From Sepioteuthis lessoniana (taxonomy: Eukaryota > Mollusca > Cephalopoda > Myopsida > Loliginidae): a DNA stretch of 64,000 nucleotides. Shown here piece by piece: positions 33,964-43,751 of this stretch. A program made the translations under genes and the position numbers. Position 1 is the stretch's first letter; each line of letters begins with the position of its first letter. The DNA lies in assembly GCA_963585895.1 (NCBI GenBank), contig OY757911.1:92164655-92228654 (forward strand). Direction: 5' to 3'. The notes beneath the pieces are model-generated. The model was given only the letters and a program-made list of their open reading frames with translations, had not been told where the DNA came from and did no database searches.

Positions 33964-34140
33964 GGATCAATAATCTACTTCTATGACGGATCAATTATCT
34001 ATTTCTATAACGGGTGCATTGTTTATTTCTATAAAGGATCTCTTATCAGTTTCTATAATAGATCCAGTGTTCATTTATATAAAGTATCCATTGTCTATTT
34101 CTATAAAGGATCAATTATCTATTTCTATATAGGATTCATC
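33964..34140. repeat. 24-bp minisatellite
   Basis: Seven units of GGATCAATTATCTATTTCTA plus four bases, boundaries at 33964, 33988, 34012, 34036, 34060, 34084 and 34108, with a partial eighth. It directly follows the second copy of the 130-bp duplication. Confidence 0.9.
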
Positions 34141-34654
34141 ATTCAAACAAAATAAGGATTAGAATATAATTTGAAATTAATGAAAACCTGTAATTTCAAA
34201 TACTACATTTGATGCATTTTTCCTTGTTATGACACTAAACTGCATCTTATGGTGGGACTCTAATTCTGGAGCTCTGGTAAGTAGGACCATATTCCAAGCA
34301 CTGTAAGGTTCATTTTGATTCAGCATGATAAAACCTGTTACAGTCCCATATATAAGTAAAATAGATGTTTTAAAATTATCCGTATTGGATTGGAATACTA
34401 GAAACAATATAAGTATGTAAAATATTGGTTATAGGTGAAAAGGGCGGAATAAAAAAGAATGCAAAGGAATATAAAAAATACAGTTATCATTGTAATCAAT
34501 TGTTTAGAAACGAATTAAATAACCCATAAGGAGTTGATAAACCTTTAAGTAAGAAAATCTTTACCAGAAATGTAATAATTGTGAATGTCAAAATGTTTTA
34601 TCTACTTTTTGTCTGTTTTAAGTTTCATAAAAATAAAACGGTAATTCTTCTAAG
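34141..34654. other. Unassigned; possible L-repeat trace
   Basis: 34225-34285 has GACACTAAACTGCAT and TTCTGGAGCTCTGG, weakly like an L-repeat centre in plus orientation. Otherwise nothing assignable. Confidence 0.3.
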
Positions 34655-35022
34655 CTTTAACTGTGTCAGTACTACTGTATGGCTCAATCACATTTCTAAT
34701 GAAATGCTGGAAGATAAAAAGCTAGATAGGAACTACACAGGGATGATGCGTGCTGTTTTGAAAAGTTGAAGTTGTTCGGCCACTTCCCTCCCATCACACA
34801 TGGTATCTAAGTTGGAGGAATAAGACATGAAATGTAAAGCTGGTGAAAGTTAGGAGGAATTCATAAGCAACGAACTTCTGTGTATTCTTATAGGTAGACA
34901 CATCAACGGTGGTCGACCAGTAAAAACTCACATTCATAAGCTCTGTGCGGACACAGAATGACGTCTAGAAGCCCACACAAGGTTGATGGCCGATGGCCGA
35001 TAGAGGGAGAGAGAGAGAGAAG
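34655..35022 (+). mobile_element. RTE-like LINE, old 3' end with (GA)n growth
   Basis: The region around GTCAGTACTACTGTATGG, AAAAAGCTAGATAGGAAC, CCCATCACA, GTCGACCAGT and CTGTGCGGACACAGAATG follows the LINE order but is rich in indels. It ends in GAGGGAGAGAGAGAGAGA, a repeat expanded from the LINE's own GAGAGAGGG. Confidence 0.7.
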
Positions 35023-35054
35023 TCGAGAGAGCGCAAAATAAACCCGTGCCGTTG

Positions 35055-35485
35055 GAACGCAGCAGCGGTCACATCGATACTGCTATATGGATGCACTACA
35101 TGGACGCTAACAAAACGGCTGGAGAAGAAACTAGATGGCAATTACACAAGAATGCTGCGTGCAATCCTGAACAAGTCCTGGCAGCAACACCCCACAAGAC
35201 ACCAACTGTACGGCCACCTGCCCCCTATCACGAAAACTATCCAAGTTAGACGAACCAGACATGCAGGACACTGCTGGAGAAGCAGAGATGAACTCATAAG
35301 AGACGTACTCTTATGGATCCCCACACATGGCCGCGCAAAAGCAGGACGACCAGCTCGAACGTACATTCAGCAGCTATGTGAGGATACAGGTTGTTGTCCT
35401 GAAGACCTACCTAGGGCGATGAACGATAGGGAGGAGTGGCGAGAGAGGGTCAGGGATATCCGTGCTGCCAGCACGATATGATGAT
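35055..35485 (+). mobile_element. RTE-like LINE, younger 3' end
   Basis: An open frame runs from GCAGCGGTCACATCGATA to the natural stop. Its product reads AAAVTSILLYGC, TTWTLTKRLEKKLDGNYTRM, QQLCEDTGC and WRERVRDIRA. ATG repeats follow. The ORF called from 34993 to 35481 (162 codons) is a chance fusion of the older neighbour's tail with this fragment. It lies downstream of the catalytic core, hence non-functional. Confidence 0.9.
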
Positions 35486-35554
35486 GATTATGATCTACTT
35501 CTCAAGATACAATTTTTTCCACTTGAAATCACGAAGTTATGTTCTTTATAATTC

Positions 35555-35612
35555 TTTCGTTGTTTGGGTTTTATGGCACTTCAATCTTTGTAGGTTATTT
35601 AAAGGCAAATAC

Positions 35613-35617
<5 letters not shown>
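35555..35617 (-). repeat. SINE-B / L-repeat tail fragment
   Basis: TTGGGTTTTATGGCAC, then CTTTGTAGGTTATTTAAAGG; cut by the following TA tract. Confidence 0.65.

Positions 35618-35657
<40 letters not shown>
35618..35657. repeat. (TA)n microsatellite
   Basis: About 19 TA units. Confidence 0.95.
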
Positions 35658-35660
<3 letters not shown>

Positions 35661-35969
35661 CATCCACAGACAGACTAGTTCGTTCTATCAGAACTTTTCA
35701 GTGTGGCTAAACTCGTAGGACGCTCGAAGCCGGCATCGAAACCCATCTTACTTTACGTTAGACTAAGTCTCAGACCGCTCGACCAACAAGCGTACCACGT
35801 TGGCTAAGGGAATTTTTAAGGTATTTATGTAGCAACAGCAGTAGGAGCAGCAGCAGCAGCGTCCGTTTGTTTACATTTTTATACCCTATCGGCTACCAGA
35901 GTGCTCAATTCTTTCGAAGAGCTTTGCATTGTGCGAGCAGCGGCCGAAAATTCCTTCGCCAGAGTGCTC
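35658..35969 (-). repeat. Repeat E copy 2, tRNA-like
   Basis: On the minus strand GTTGGTCGAGCGGTCTGAGA resembles a class II tRNA A-box region and GGTTTCGATGCCGGC a B box. This supports a SINE derived from a Leu/Ser-like tRNA. The TTGTCATC edge and CTACCAGAGTGCTCAATTC block are shared with copy 1. Low-complexity CAG repeats are at 35845-35862. Confidence 0.55.
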
Positions 35970-35990
35970 ATTCGTTTTGAAATATTAGGC

Positions 35991-36033
<43 letters not shown>

Positions 36034-36053
36034 CCTAAGATTTCAAAACGAAT
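35970..36053. repeat. TA-cored inverted repeat
   Basis: Left arm ATTCGTTTTGAAATATTAGG and right arm CCTAAGATTTCAAAACGAAT are reverse complements with one mismatch, around a 38-bp TA tract. Confidence 0.9.
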
Positions 36054-36513
36054 ACTTTGCAGATAACGTTTTTTAGTTGGCACACGATTAAAGGGTTTCA
36101 ATTCATCATATTTTTGGTACAACCCAGTCGCTCTCAAGAAGGACAGGTATCCATTCGTGATTTATTTCTATGCCTTTAAGATTTGTTTATTATAATTATG
36201 TTGTGTATCTACTTGAATTAAAAGATAACGAAACACTTAGATTTTACATTTCTCCTTAAAATGTTAACAGACTGTGCCGTTTATGCACCCATATTCTTTA
36301 TCTCTTAGATTTGCGACAAAATTTATTTGTTACTTGTTGCGTATGACTTTTTCTGCAAGTAGCCAATTGTCTTATCGAGATTATCGTCCACGGACGTGGA
36401 GAATTTCTTAATAGTTTCCAATACAGATGCAATTAACTGGTATTGTCGGAAAAAGGCATCGTACACAGCCGTGTTTTGAGGAAAATTCTTTAAAGTTAAC
36501 TTTGATTAAGTGG
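36054..36513. other. Unassigned sequence
   Basis: No ORF or repeat recognised. Confidence 0.5.
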
Positions 36514-36730
36514 TGCACGGGGTTTAATGATTATCGTAGTCTGGGATGAACACGTAAAACTGAGTTCAATTCCCGGACGATGCTGATTGTATTTCTCTTA
36601 GCACTAATACCTTTTAGAAAGATATTCTAATTATTCTCCCTCAACCTATGGGCAAATAGTTGGCCAGAATGGGTTCGTTAACTTTGGTATGATAACCGGT
36701 GTACAAGAAGGAAAAACTCTAAACTTGAAT
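36514..36730 (+). mobile_element. SINE-A, diverged
   Basis: GGTTTAATGATTATCG, GAGTTCAATTCCCGG, ACTAATACCTTTTAG, CCTATGGGCAAATAG in the SINE-A order. The 3' end is replaced by TA repeats (36745-36780). Confidence 0.75.
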
Positions 36731-36743
36731 ATATAATATAATA

Positions 36744-36781
<38 letters not shown>

Positions 36782-36783
<2 letters not shown>

Positions 36784-37000
36784 GACTAGGAGACCTGGGT
36801 TCAATCCCAGTTCGAGTCATACCAAAGACTCAAAAATGGTACTTGATGCTGCCTTGCTTAACACTCAGCATTATAAGGTACGGTTCAAGGGTAAAATGGA
36901 GCAGGCCAGGGAAAGAAGTAGCGCCCACGCCGACACCTTGGTGTAGTAGCTATCGAAAAGGGACCGTTGGGATCACCCTCGACTACGGACGCTAACTTTA
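36782..37000 (+). mobile_element. SINE-C, A-box side missing
   Basis: Begins just 5' of the B box (GGGTTCAATCCCAGTTCGAG) and then runs to GACTACGGACGCTAAC, between two TA tracts. Confidence 0.85.
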
Positions 37001-37111
37001 TATATATATATATATATATATGGACATTTAATAAATAAGATGAATTTGACCTGAGTAGTTGGTAAGAGGAAACACTGTTTACAGTTGTACTTTTTTTTAA
37101 AGGAATTCAGT

Positions 37112-37623
37112 CGGTTGGTTGGTTGGTTGGGTATTATGGCACATCAATCGTTTAGGTTATTAAATGCCAAATCCATTTTTATATAAATAATCAATCCTAT
37201 TTCAAACAATTCAGTTTAGTATGAGTACACAGTTCAACTGTCAAAAACATTTCTATTTCAAGCAATTCAGTTTAGTTAAACAGTTCTAATTCAAACTATT
37301 CAGTTTTGTATAAGTATAGATTTTGTCTACACACACTTAAATGTCAAAGCAGTTCTATTTCAAACAATTTAGTTTAGCATAAGTACGCAGTTTAGTTCTA
37401 TTTGACCCATAGATTGAGACCAATCAGGTGCTACCACGCCGAACCAAAGTGGACCTGGTAGCGTTGGCAATGAAGGGGTACTCAGCATTCCCAAAATTTC
37501 CGGCATTACTGGAACCTCTCCATCAGATTGTCTAGTGTCATATCCAGGACACTCGTTGGGGGAGGGTCTTACCTCTCTGTAGAGATGCAGTTGGTGTATT
37601 CTACAGGCCCATCCGACAGGGCA
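37112..37623 (-). mobile_element. L-repeat, full length with 13-bp target duplication
   Basis: AAAGGAATTCAGT lies at 37099-37111 and 37624-37636. The element between reads, on the minus strand, from a GGATGGGCCTGTAGAAT-type head to a tail of GTGCCATAATACCC plus (AACC)n. Length is 512 bp. The duplication and repetitive 3' tail show that the L-repeat moves by target-primed retroposition, as SINEs and LINEs do. No ORF or tRNA-like promoter is present. Confidence 0.93.
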
Positions 37624-37672
37624 AAAGGAATTCAGTAGTAATGTGTTGTTTGATGACCCAGAAGAGTTTTAG

Positions 37673-37917
37673 CATACGTGATTCATTCAATAAGATTCCA
37701 GGCTCGTTTGTACAGGCATTTAAAATTGTCGAAGACTCTTGAAAATTCACTATGTTATTGCTATACATCTTATGAGATTACTGACCAATTTTTATGATTT
37801 CAGGTTCAAATGAACAGCTACAACAGGAATTGGAATACACCCTACTAAAGCCTAATTGTCACAGCTGGTGAATTTCAAAAATGCAATCTGAACGTGAGGA
37901 AGAACGATATGCAATAA
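37673..37917 (+). mobile_element. Mariner-like element, 5' part only
   Basis: Same left end and leader as the copies at 1093 and 63184 (TTCAATAAGATTCCAG, CTATGTTATTGCTATACATC, CAGCTGGTGAATTTCAAAAA), through ATGCAATCTGAACGTGAGG. It stops at GATATGCAATA, where a TA tract begins. Nine bases are missing inside the start of the coding region. Confidence 0.85.
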
Positions 37918-37940
37918 TATATATATATATATATATATAT

Positions 37941-38247
37941 AGTTCGCAAACACTTTGATTAGAACAGATTGTTCATCAGCTTAATGGATATACTACACTA
38001 ACTATATATATATATATATATATAACTTTGGTCTTTCAGAATGTTCTTAACGGGATTTTAGATTTCTATGTTCATTTTTGTATGAGCCTAACCGACGTAG
38101 AATTTAAGAGAGATATCTGAATTAGTTTTTCTTTTTTACAAGAAGTTGTGTGTGCATTGTCACAACAAAAGTTTTTGCTATGGATCTTTTTTGTTGAGTG
38201 AGACTCAAAACATTTTTAAAGGCCCTCGAGTATATATATATATATAT
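37941..38247. other. Unassigned sequence
   Basis: Short TA tracts at both ends (37917-37940; 38231-38247); nothing recognised. Confidence 0.5.
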
Positions 38248-38720
38248 GGAGACAACGCACGCCTCTCCACCAGATGCTCAAAACTCACGGTGACTCCAAA
38301 GTTCATTTCCTCCCACGGCTAATATGGCTTTTGCTAAACTACGGTGAACACAATCCCTCGCACGTCCCACGACACGCACTGCCTCCTCAACTCTATCATA
38401 TCTCCATTTCGTCTCTTACTCACAACCTTTTCTACGAGACTTGCAGCACAAAAAGCAAACCCAATATTCCATGCTGCAAATAAAGATTATTCCTAAAAAC
38501 ACATTTCGACTTCGACATCTTGAACCTTCTCCTTTATTTACTTTTAAATACCTAACAACAATTAGCGAAGGACTCACAAACCATAGCGAGGAAACAACTC
38601 AACGCTAACAACAAACTTCTCGCCAAGAACACGTAACTAAAACCATTACTAAAACACAACACTTTCCTCCTCGCTAACAACAAAAAACTACGGTTAAAGT
38701 ACCTATGTTTTTAATTGTCA
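38248..38720 (+). repeat. LTR-like repeat, second copy
   Basis: A C/A-rich stretch with AAATAAAGATTATTCC (polyadenylation-like) at about 38479, then CATCTTGAACCTTCTCCTTT and ATTTACTTTTAAATA, homologous to the end of the copy at 30505-31356. AGCGAGGAAACAACTC follows where the other has AGCGAGAAAACACG. Confidence 0.35.
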
Positions 38721-38741
38721 TTTAGAAATATTTAAATTCAA

Positions 38742-38987
38742 AAGCCATTAGCATAATGGTTAGAGAGTTTTCCAATCGACCGGGAGACCGGGGTTCAATC
38801 CCTGGTCAAGTCAAAAATAATATTTAATCCCTCCTTACATAACCCTAAGCATTATAAGGCATGGATCAAGGATAAAATAGAGCAATCCAAGGGAAAAAGT
38901 TGGACCCTCCCCATCACCTTAGTGTCGTAGCTTTTGAAAATGAGCCTTTGGCTCGTCTTCGACTGCGGTCGCCGACATTACTTTATT
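38742..38987 (+). mobile_element. SINE-C, full length
   Basis: Head AGCCATTAGCATAATGGTTA, B box GGGGTTCAATCCCTGG, body TAAGGCATGGATCAAGG and end CGACTGCGGTCGCCGACATT. Confidence 0.88.
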
Positions 38988-39210
38988 AATTGAAGAAAAA
39001 ATCTTATTTTTTAAAAAGTTCTACAACTTTGTCAAACTTTTTAATTTCATTAAACTTTTTTCATCAGTTTGCCGTTTATTAAACAGTTTCCCACGGTATA
39101 AAAATACTACCAAAATAATAAAGTTGTTTTCATGTAGCAAGATTTGTTGTTAAAAGCTTTTAATGATTAAGACTTGTAAAAAATTAAATTAAAAATAGCT
39201 GTACAAATCT
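38988..39210. other. Unassigned AT-rich sequence
   Basis: Nothing recognised before the hairpin. Confidence 0.5.
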
Positions 39211-39380
39211 TTAGGCCTTAAAAAAGGAATTTTTCAGCATGAATGTTTCAGCCTTTTTTTTCCTGTTCCATTTACTCTATAGCAGCAATAACAGAATCGT
39301 TATTGCTGCTATAGAGTAAATGGAACAGGAATAAAACGCTGAAACATTCATGCTGAAAAATTCCTTTTTTTAAGGCCTAA
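39211..39380. repeat. Near-perfect 82-bp-arm hairpin at a LINE 5' junction
   Basis: Arms 39211-39292 and 39299-39380 are reverse complements with only a few mismatches in the T-run; the loop is AGAATC. The LINE copy starts directly at the right edge. The sequence across the loop is the reverse complement of the AATAACGATTCT that opens the LINE. Confidence 0.95.
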
Positions 39381-39382
39381 AA

Positions 39383-40141
39383 ATAACGATTCTCTATAGA
39401 AACACCAAAGTGAAAGTACGATCACCGGATGGAGACACAGAATACTTCGACATTGTAGCAGGAGTACTACAAGGGGACACACAAGCTCCATACCTCTTTA
39501 TCATTTGTCTAGACTACGTACTTAGAACATCGATTGATAAAATCAGAGAGAACGGCTTCGAGCTGACAAAGAAAAGAAGCAGAAGGTACCCCGCAAAAAC
39601 AATTACCGACACTGACTACGCCGATGACATAGCGATACTGGCAAATACACCCAACCAAGCGGAAACACTACTGCATAGTTTGGAAGGAGCAGCCGCAGGC
39701 ATAGGCCTCTATGTCAATGCACACAAAACGGAATATATGTGCTATAATCAAACAGGTGACATTTCCACACTAGACGGAACCCCTCTTAAACTAGTAGACA
39801 AATTCACTTACCTAGGAAGCAGCGTCGAATCAACCGAAAAGGACATCGACACGAGGTTAACGAAGGCATGGACAGCTATCGATAGGCTATCGATTATATG
39901 GAAATCAGACCTAACCGATAAAATGAAACGCAGTATCTTCCAGGCAGCGGTCGCATTGATTCTGCTATATGGATGCACTACATGGACTCTAACAAAATGG
40001 CTGGAAAAGAAGCTAGACGGTAATTACACAAGAATGCTGCAAGCAATCTTGAACAAGTCTTGGCGGCAACACCCCATAAGACACCAACTGTACGGCCACC
40101 TGTCTCTTATCACGAAAACTATCCAAGTTAGACAAACCTGA
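39383..40141 (+). pseudogene. LINE reverse transcriptase, partial
   Basis: The frame is open from 39383 to a stop at 40139. It carries VAGVLQGDTQAPYLFIICLD (the QGD block), then DTDYADDIAIL with the catalytic Tyr-Ala-Asp-Asp. GLYVNAHKTEYM and LVDKFTYLGSSVE follow, then the C-terminal LLYGCTTWTLTK and ILNKSWRQHP. Motif A, present in the copy at 11521-12327, is upstream of the truncation. An Arg codon (AGA) became TGA at the stop; the rest of the C-terminus continues in frame to about 40360 with further damage. In an intact element it would copy RNA at a nicked target; here it is incomplete. Confidence 0.9.
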
Positions 40142-40370
40142 CATTCAGGACATTGCTGGAGAAGCAGGGATGAACTCATAAGTGATGTACTCTTATGGAC
40201 CCCCACATATGGCCGAGCAAAAGCAGGACGATCAGCACGAACGTACATTCAGCAACTATGTGAGTATACGGGATGAAGCCCAGAAGACCTGCCAGAGGCG
40301 ATGAACGATAGGGAAAAGTGGCGAGAGAGGGTCAGGGACATCCGTGCTACCAGCACGACATGATGATTAT
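39383..40370 (+). mobile_element. RTE-like LINE, longest copy with YADD core
   Basis: A 5'-truncated non-LTR retrotransposon that begins in the reverse transcriptase (ITILYRNTKVKVRSPDG) and ends in GACATGATGATTATGATGAT. A short ATG-type repeat tail instead of poly(A), and the C-terminal AGRPARTYIQ region, suit RTE-type LINEs; the clade is not certain. It is roughly 95% identical by eye to the copy at 60155-61203, so the family was active fairly recently. The endonuclease domain and 5' half are absent. Confidence 0.92.
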
Positions 40371-40412
40371 GATGATTTACTCGAACTCATATTCGGCCAT
40401 ATTGAATATCTT

Positions 40413-40739
40413 CTATCTTAGTATCCTGGTCTTTTGTTCGGTTACGCGTCTTCTTTCGTTGACGGCGATCCTTGATGTTTCTGTTGCCTCATATTGCATC
40501 TTTGAATTATCTACCGTGATCTTGTTCGTTGATGTAATACCATCTGTTTCAGTTCTTCTTTGTTGGGATAATAACAACTTGGTGATCATTGTTATGCACA
40601 CATTTTTATTTTTTCGCAAACATTTTAACCGCGCCATCTTTATGGGGGTTAAAAACACAGGTAGGACGGTGTCCTTCCCTTCAAATGTTTCTCCACAACA
40701 GTTTACTTTATATTTAACTTCTTCAACCATTTGGGCCAT
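40413..40739 (-). CDS. Hypothetical 108-codon ORF
   Basis: Starts MAQMVEEVKYKVNCCGETFE and ends VTEQKTRILR. It is basic and hydrophilic in its C-terminal two thirds, with no transmembrane segment. The sequence is not shared with any repeat here, its composition is less AT-biased than neighbouring random ORFs, and the opposite strand is also open (40318-40743). It lies between a LINE end and a SINE-C. It might be an exon or a relic of an unlisted element, or chance. Confidence 0.25.
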   Translation of the reverse strand: MAQMVEEVKYKVNCCGETFEGKDTVLPVFLTPIKMARLKCLRKNKNVCITMITKLLLSQQRRTETDGITSTNKITVDNSKMQYEATETSRIAVNERRRVTEQKTRILR

Positions 40740-41138
40740 ATGATTGAAACCATTCTATCAGAGAAATGGTTTTAGATCAACATCAGGTTTAATATCAGTC
40801 AATCATACTGAGTAACCTATGGTATTTTTCCTCGTTTTTAACGGCTTCGAACTTATTTCGACCAGGCTATAATAGATTTCAGCAATCGTTTTGCGCAGCA
40901 TAATGACCCATACAGCTGAATCTGTATTTTAACTGTTATTTAGGAATAATTGAAATTTAAAGGAAATAAAATAAGGGCTCTCTTATTTTAAGAAAAAAAG
41001 TTAACTTTGTTAAACGTTTTTCTTTTCTTCAAACTTTTTCGGTCAGAAAAAGTAATTGGACAATAAAAATAGTTATGAGTGCGTGCTATAGTTACACATT
41101 TTCCCTTTTACGGCACCAACACATAATATACTGGTACC
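40740..41138. other. Unassigned sequence
   Basis: No ORF or repeat recognised. Confidence 0.5.
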
Positions 41139-41385
41139 GGCCATTGATAGATTGTTCGCCAATGGTCCTGGAAACCGGGGTTCAATCCCAAGTCGAGTCA
41201 TACCAAAAACTCAAAAATGGTACTTGATACCGCCTTGCTTAGCAATCAGTACTATAAGGTAAAGATCAAGGGTAAAGTAGAACAATCCAGGGAATGGAGT
41301 AGCGCCCTCCGCTACACCGGCTATTGAAAAAGGAACCTTCGGGTCACCCTCAACTACGGTCACCAACATTATTTTACTTACTTTT
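41139..41385 (+). mobile_element. SINE-C, diverged full length
   Basis: The A-box region is weak (GGCCATTGATAGATTG), the B box GGGGTTCAATCCCAAG is good, and the end CTCAACTACGGTCACCAAC is typical. Confidence 0.85.
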
Positions 41386-41839
41386 TTACTTACACATAAC
41401 ATACTGCTACAACCTCAGGCAACAACTTTGATGAATATGCTTATGATAATGAACAATATCGTGTATATAAAAAGTGTCAGCTGACAATGTTATTCATATC
41501 TCTGTAAGAAATACTTGTACTTGCTGGTTTTAGAATCTGATTTTTTTACAAGATCTTGAGCTGCTTGCGTAATATCTTTAGGAATATTCTACTTCTTCCA
41601 TTAGGCCTGTTACTACTTCCCTATGGAGGCCTCCTTCTCAATCTACAGAATCAAGTTAATAGACACGCAGGTATCATACCAACCAGTATAAATTATTATT
41701 ACCGACACTCAATCTACATAGTGTGGTATAAAAGTATCGGGACTGAAGCTTTACATATTTACATTTACGAGGTGGTTTAAAAAAATTATAGAAGGAATAA
41801 TTTTTTAAATTAAAATGAAGTAAAATCTAAATTTTTAGA
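41386..41839. other. Unassigned sequence
   Basis: ORF 41556-41780 has no known motif. A TACGAGGTGGTTTAAA phrase at 41767 resembles a mariner end but stands alone. Confidence 0.4.
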
Positions 41840-42080
41840 TTGGTTTGGTTTCTTTTGTTTAATGGTGTATCAACTCTTTTTAGGTTATTTAATGCCAAAG
41901 CCATTCTCCTAGAAGAACAGTAGTGGTGCTATTTAACCCATAGCTGGGAGGATAAGGGGGTTCATACCTTTCCAAGGGTATTTGCCCGCAAGTGAACGTA
42001 ATAGTGCGACTGGAGTACGAACTCGCGTACTACGATTACGCAGTCAATCGCTTTAACCATTACACCACGAGGACACCCCC
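41840..42080 (-). mobile_element. SINE-B, full length
   Basis: The minus strand carries GGGGTGTCCTCGTGGTGTAA, B box GAGTTCGTACTCCAGTCGC, and the tail TTAAATAACCTAAAAAG then GATACACCATTAAAC and an AAACC-type end. TAGATT occurs at both edges (possible short target duplication). It is the least damaged copy of the family. Confidence 0.9.
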
Positions 42081-42390
42081 GTAGATTTTATGAAGATATT
42101 TAGAATTAATTTAGACGAGTCGGTGCAAAATTTTTAAAAATTTTGAGGCAAATCTGAACTTTTTTAGATCAGAAATCCTGTTTGGGCGAACTAGTAGAGA
42201 GTGCAAATGCAGACACGATCCAGACATACCAGACCTTGTTCTGTGCGTTTTTGTTTCGATAGCTAAAGAGGAAATTTATTTTATCAATAAGATTTAAGGA
42301 CGTGGAGAACATAAGAATATGCTGGAATTACTTCCTACCATATCTAAAGAGTTTAATTTGCGATTTGACAAATATAAAGATACCCAATCG
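42081..42390. other. Unassigned sequence
   Basis: No gene or repeat recognised between the SINE-B and the L-repeat. An ACATACCAGACCTTGTTCTG motif near 42220 is faintly like a mariner C-terminal region; not pursued. Confidence 0.35.
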
Positions 42391-42835
42391 GCAAGCGCTG
42401 TAGAATACACGGTCTACATCTTTGCCGAGGGGTATGATCCTCTTTAACGCGTCTCCTGGATATGACATTAAACAATGTGATGGTAAGGCTCAGGTAATGC
42501 CAGAACTTAGAGGAATATGCATAGCGTCCTATCCATGGGTCAAATAGAACTGATTGACATTTAAACTATGTGCAAACAAATGACATACTAAACTGAATTG
42601 TCAGAAATAATAACTGTGTGTAAACAAATGAGTGATGTTTACTTAAATTATTTTTTGATACATAGCAATACTTGGAATCGTTTTATTGTTTACAAAGGAA
42701 TGAGCTTAGGCACGTTAAAAAAATTTTTCTACAAAGTGTGTTTACAAATCATCAATATCTAACAAATATTCATTTAGTGGATTTGGCTTTGAATAACCAA
42801 CAATGGTTGATATGTAATAAAACCAAAGCAAATTA
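42391..42835 (+). mobile_element. L-repeat, diverged
   Basis: Head CCCAATCGGCAAGCGCTGTA, then GATATGACATTAAACAATG, AAACTGAATTGTCAG and the tail CAACAATGGTTGATATG followed by AAAACC. Confidence 0.8.
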
Positions 42836-43750
42836 ATTAAAAGACTCGCTAGAATAAGTGTACTGAATGATAAGACGACTATTTTGATGTAAATCAACGT
42901 TTCATTCCTTATTAATTTCGATCTTGCTGAATACAGATGTAGTCTCGTTAAATTTTGAACACATCTCGTATGTGTATTTTTATATATGTCCGTGGGCAGA
43001 TTTGTCTGAATAGTCAATATATCGTTGTGCGATATGAGATTGCCATGATTCAGTTCATCCTTGCTGAGACATACGTGTTTGCCAAGAATAACAAAAATAA
43101 TTCTATTACGATAATGCGCGTGAAAGAATTTGCGTGTGGAAATATATGTGCTGATAAAAATCAAGCGAAAGTTGAAATATGTATATATACATTTTTTGAC
43201 AGTATGTAATTTACTCATATCGATTAATAGCGATGTACCTAGAATTTGCCTCATTCAGTTGGAAGTCACTTCACAAACAACGACATATCGAACAAGGCTG
43301 TCGTTTGGATGTTGCCAAGTGAGTTGTTCGGTTTCATGTCTGAAGTTAAATGTCTTCTTTTTGTATTTAGTTATTTGTTTAACTTAGTTTAGATATTGCA
43401 CAAGACCAGAAGGATTGGACATCTAGTAATAATCGAACTCATAAGCAATGTCTGCTGATTTAGTTTGCTAAGTATTACAAATCACTAATATAACCCTCAC
43501 TTTACCATCCACTTTTAGTGAAGTCTTTTTTTTTTACAGTATATATTCGTGTATACATAGAATTATGAAAACGTAATTTTCAGGCCGAAAATTGGTATCT
43601 GCCAATATATGATTAAGATTATTCTTTAAAAGTTGAAATTTAAACGGATGGAAATAGGGTGTCAAGGGTGTTAATGGATGGTGGTTGGTTATTTCTTCTT
43701 TCAAACTAGAATACGTGTTGTTGCTTTGTTTTTTTTTTTTTTTTTTTTTT
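42836..43750. other. Unassigned; carries the longest non-element ORF
   Basis: A 170-codon minus-strand ORF (42742-43254) has a hydrophobic stretch near its C-terminus, but its last ~30 codons lie in the L-repeat tail and no family is recognised. I treat it as chance in AT-rich DNA, or at best an exonised repeat. A T-run lies at 43729-43751. Confidence 0.35.
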
Positions 43751-43751
43751 T

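Noticed and set aside
42742..43254. 170-codon minus-strand ORF with a hydrophobic stretch
   Set aside because: The C-terminal part is encoded by an L-repeat tail and the composition is that of AT-rich chance sequence; no motif was recognised.
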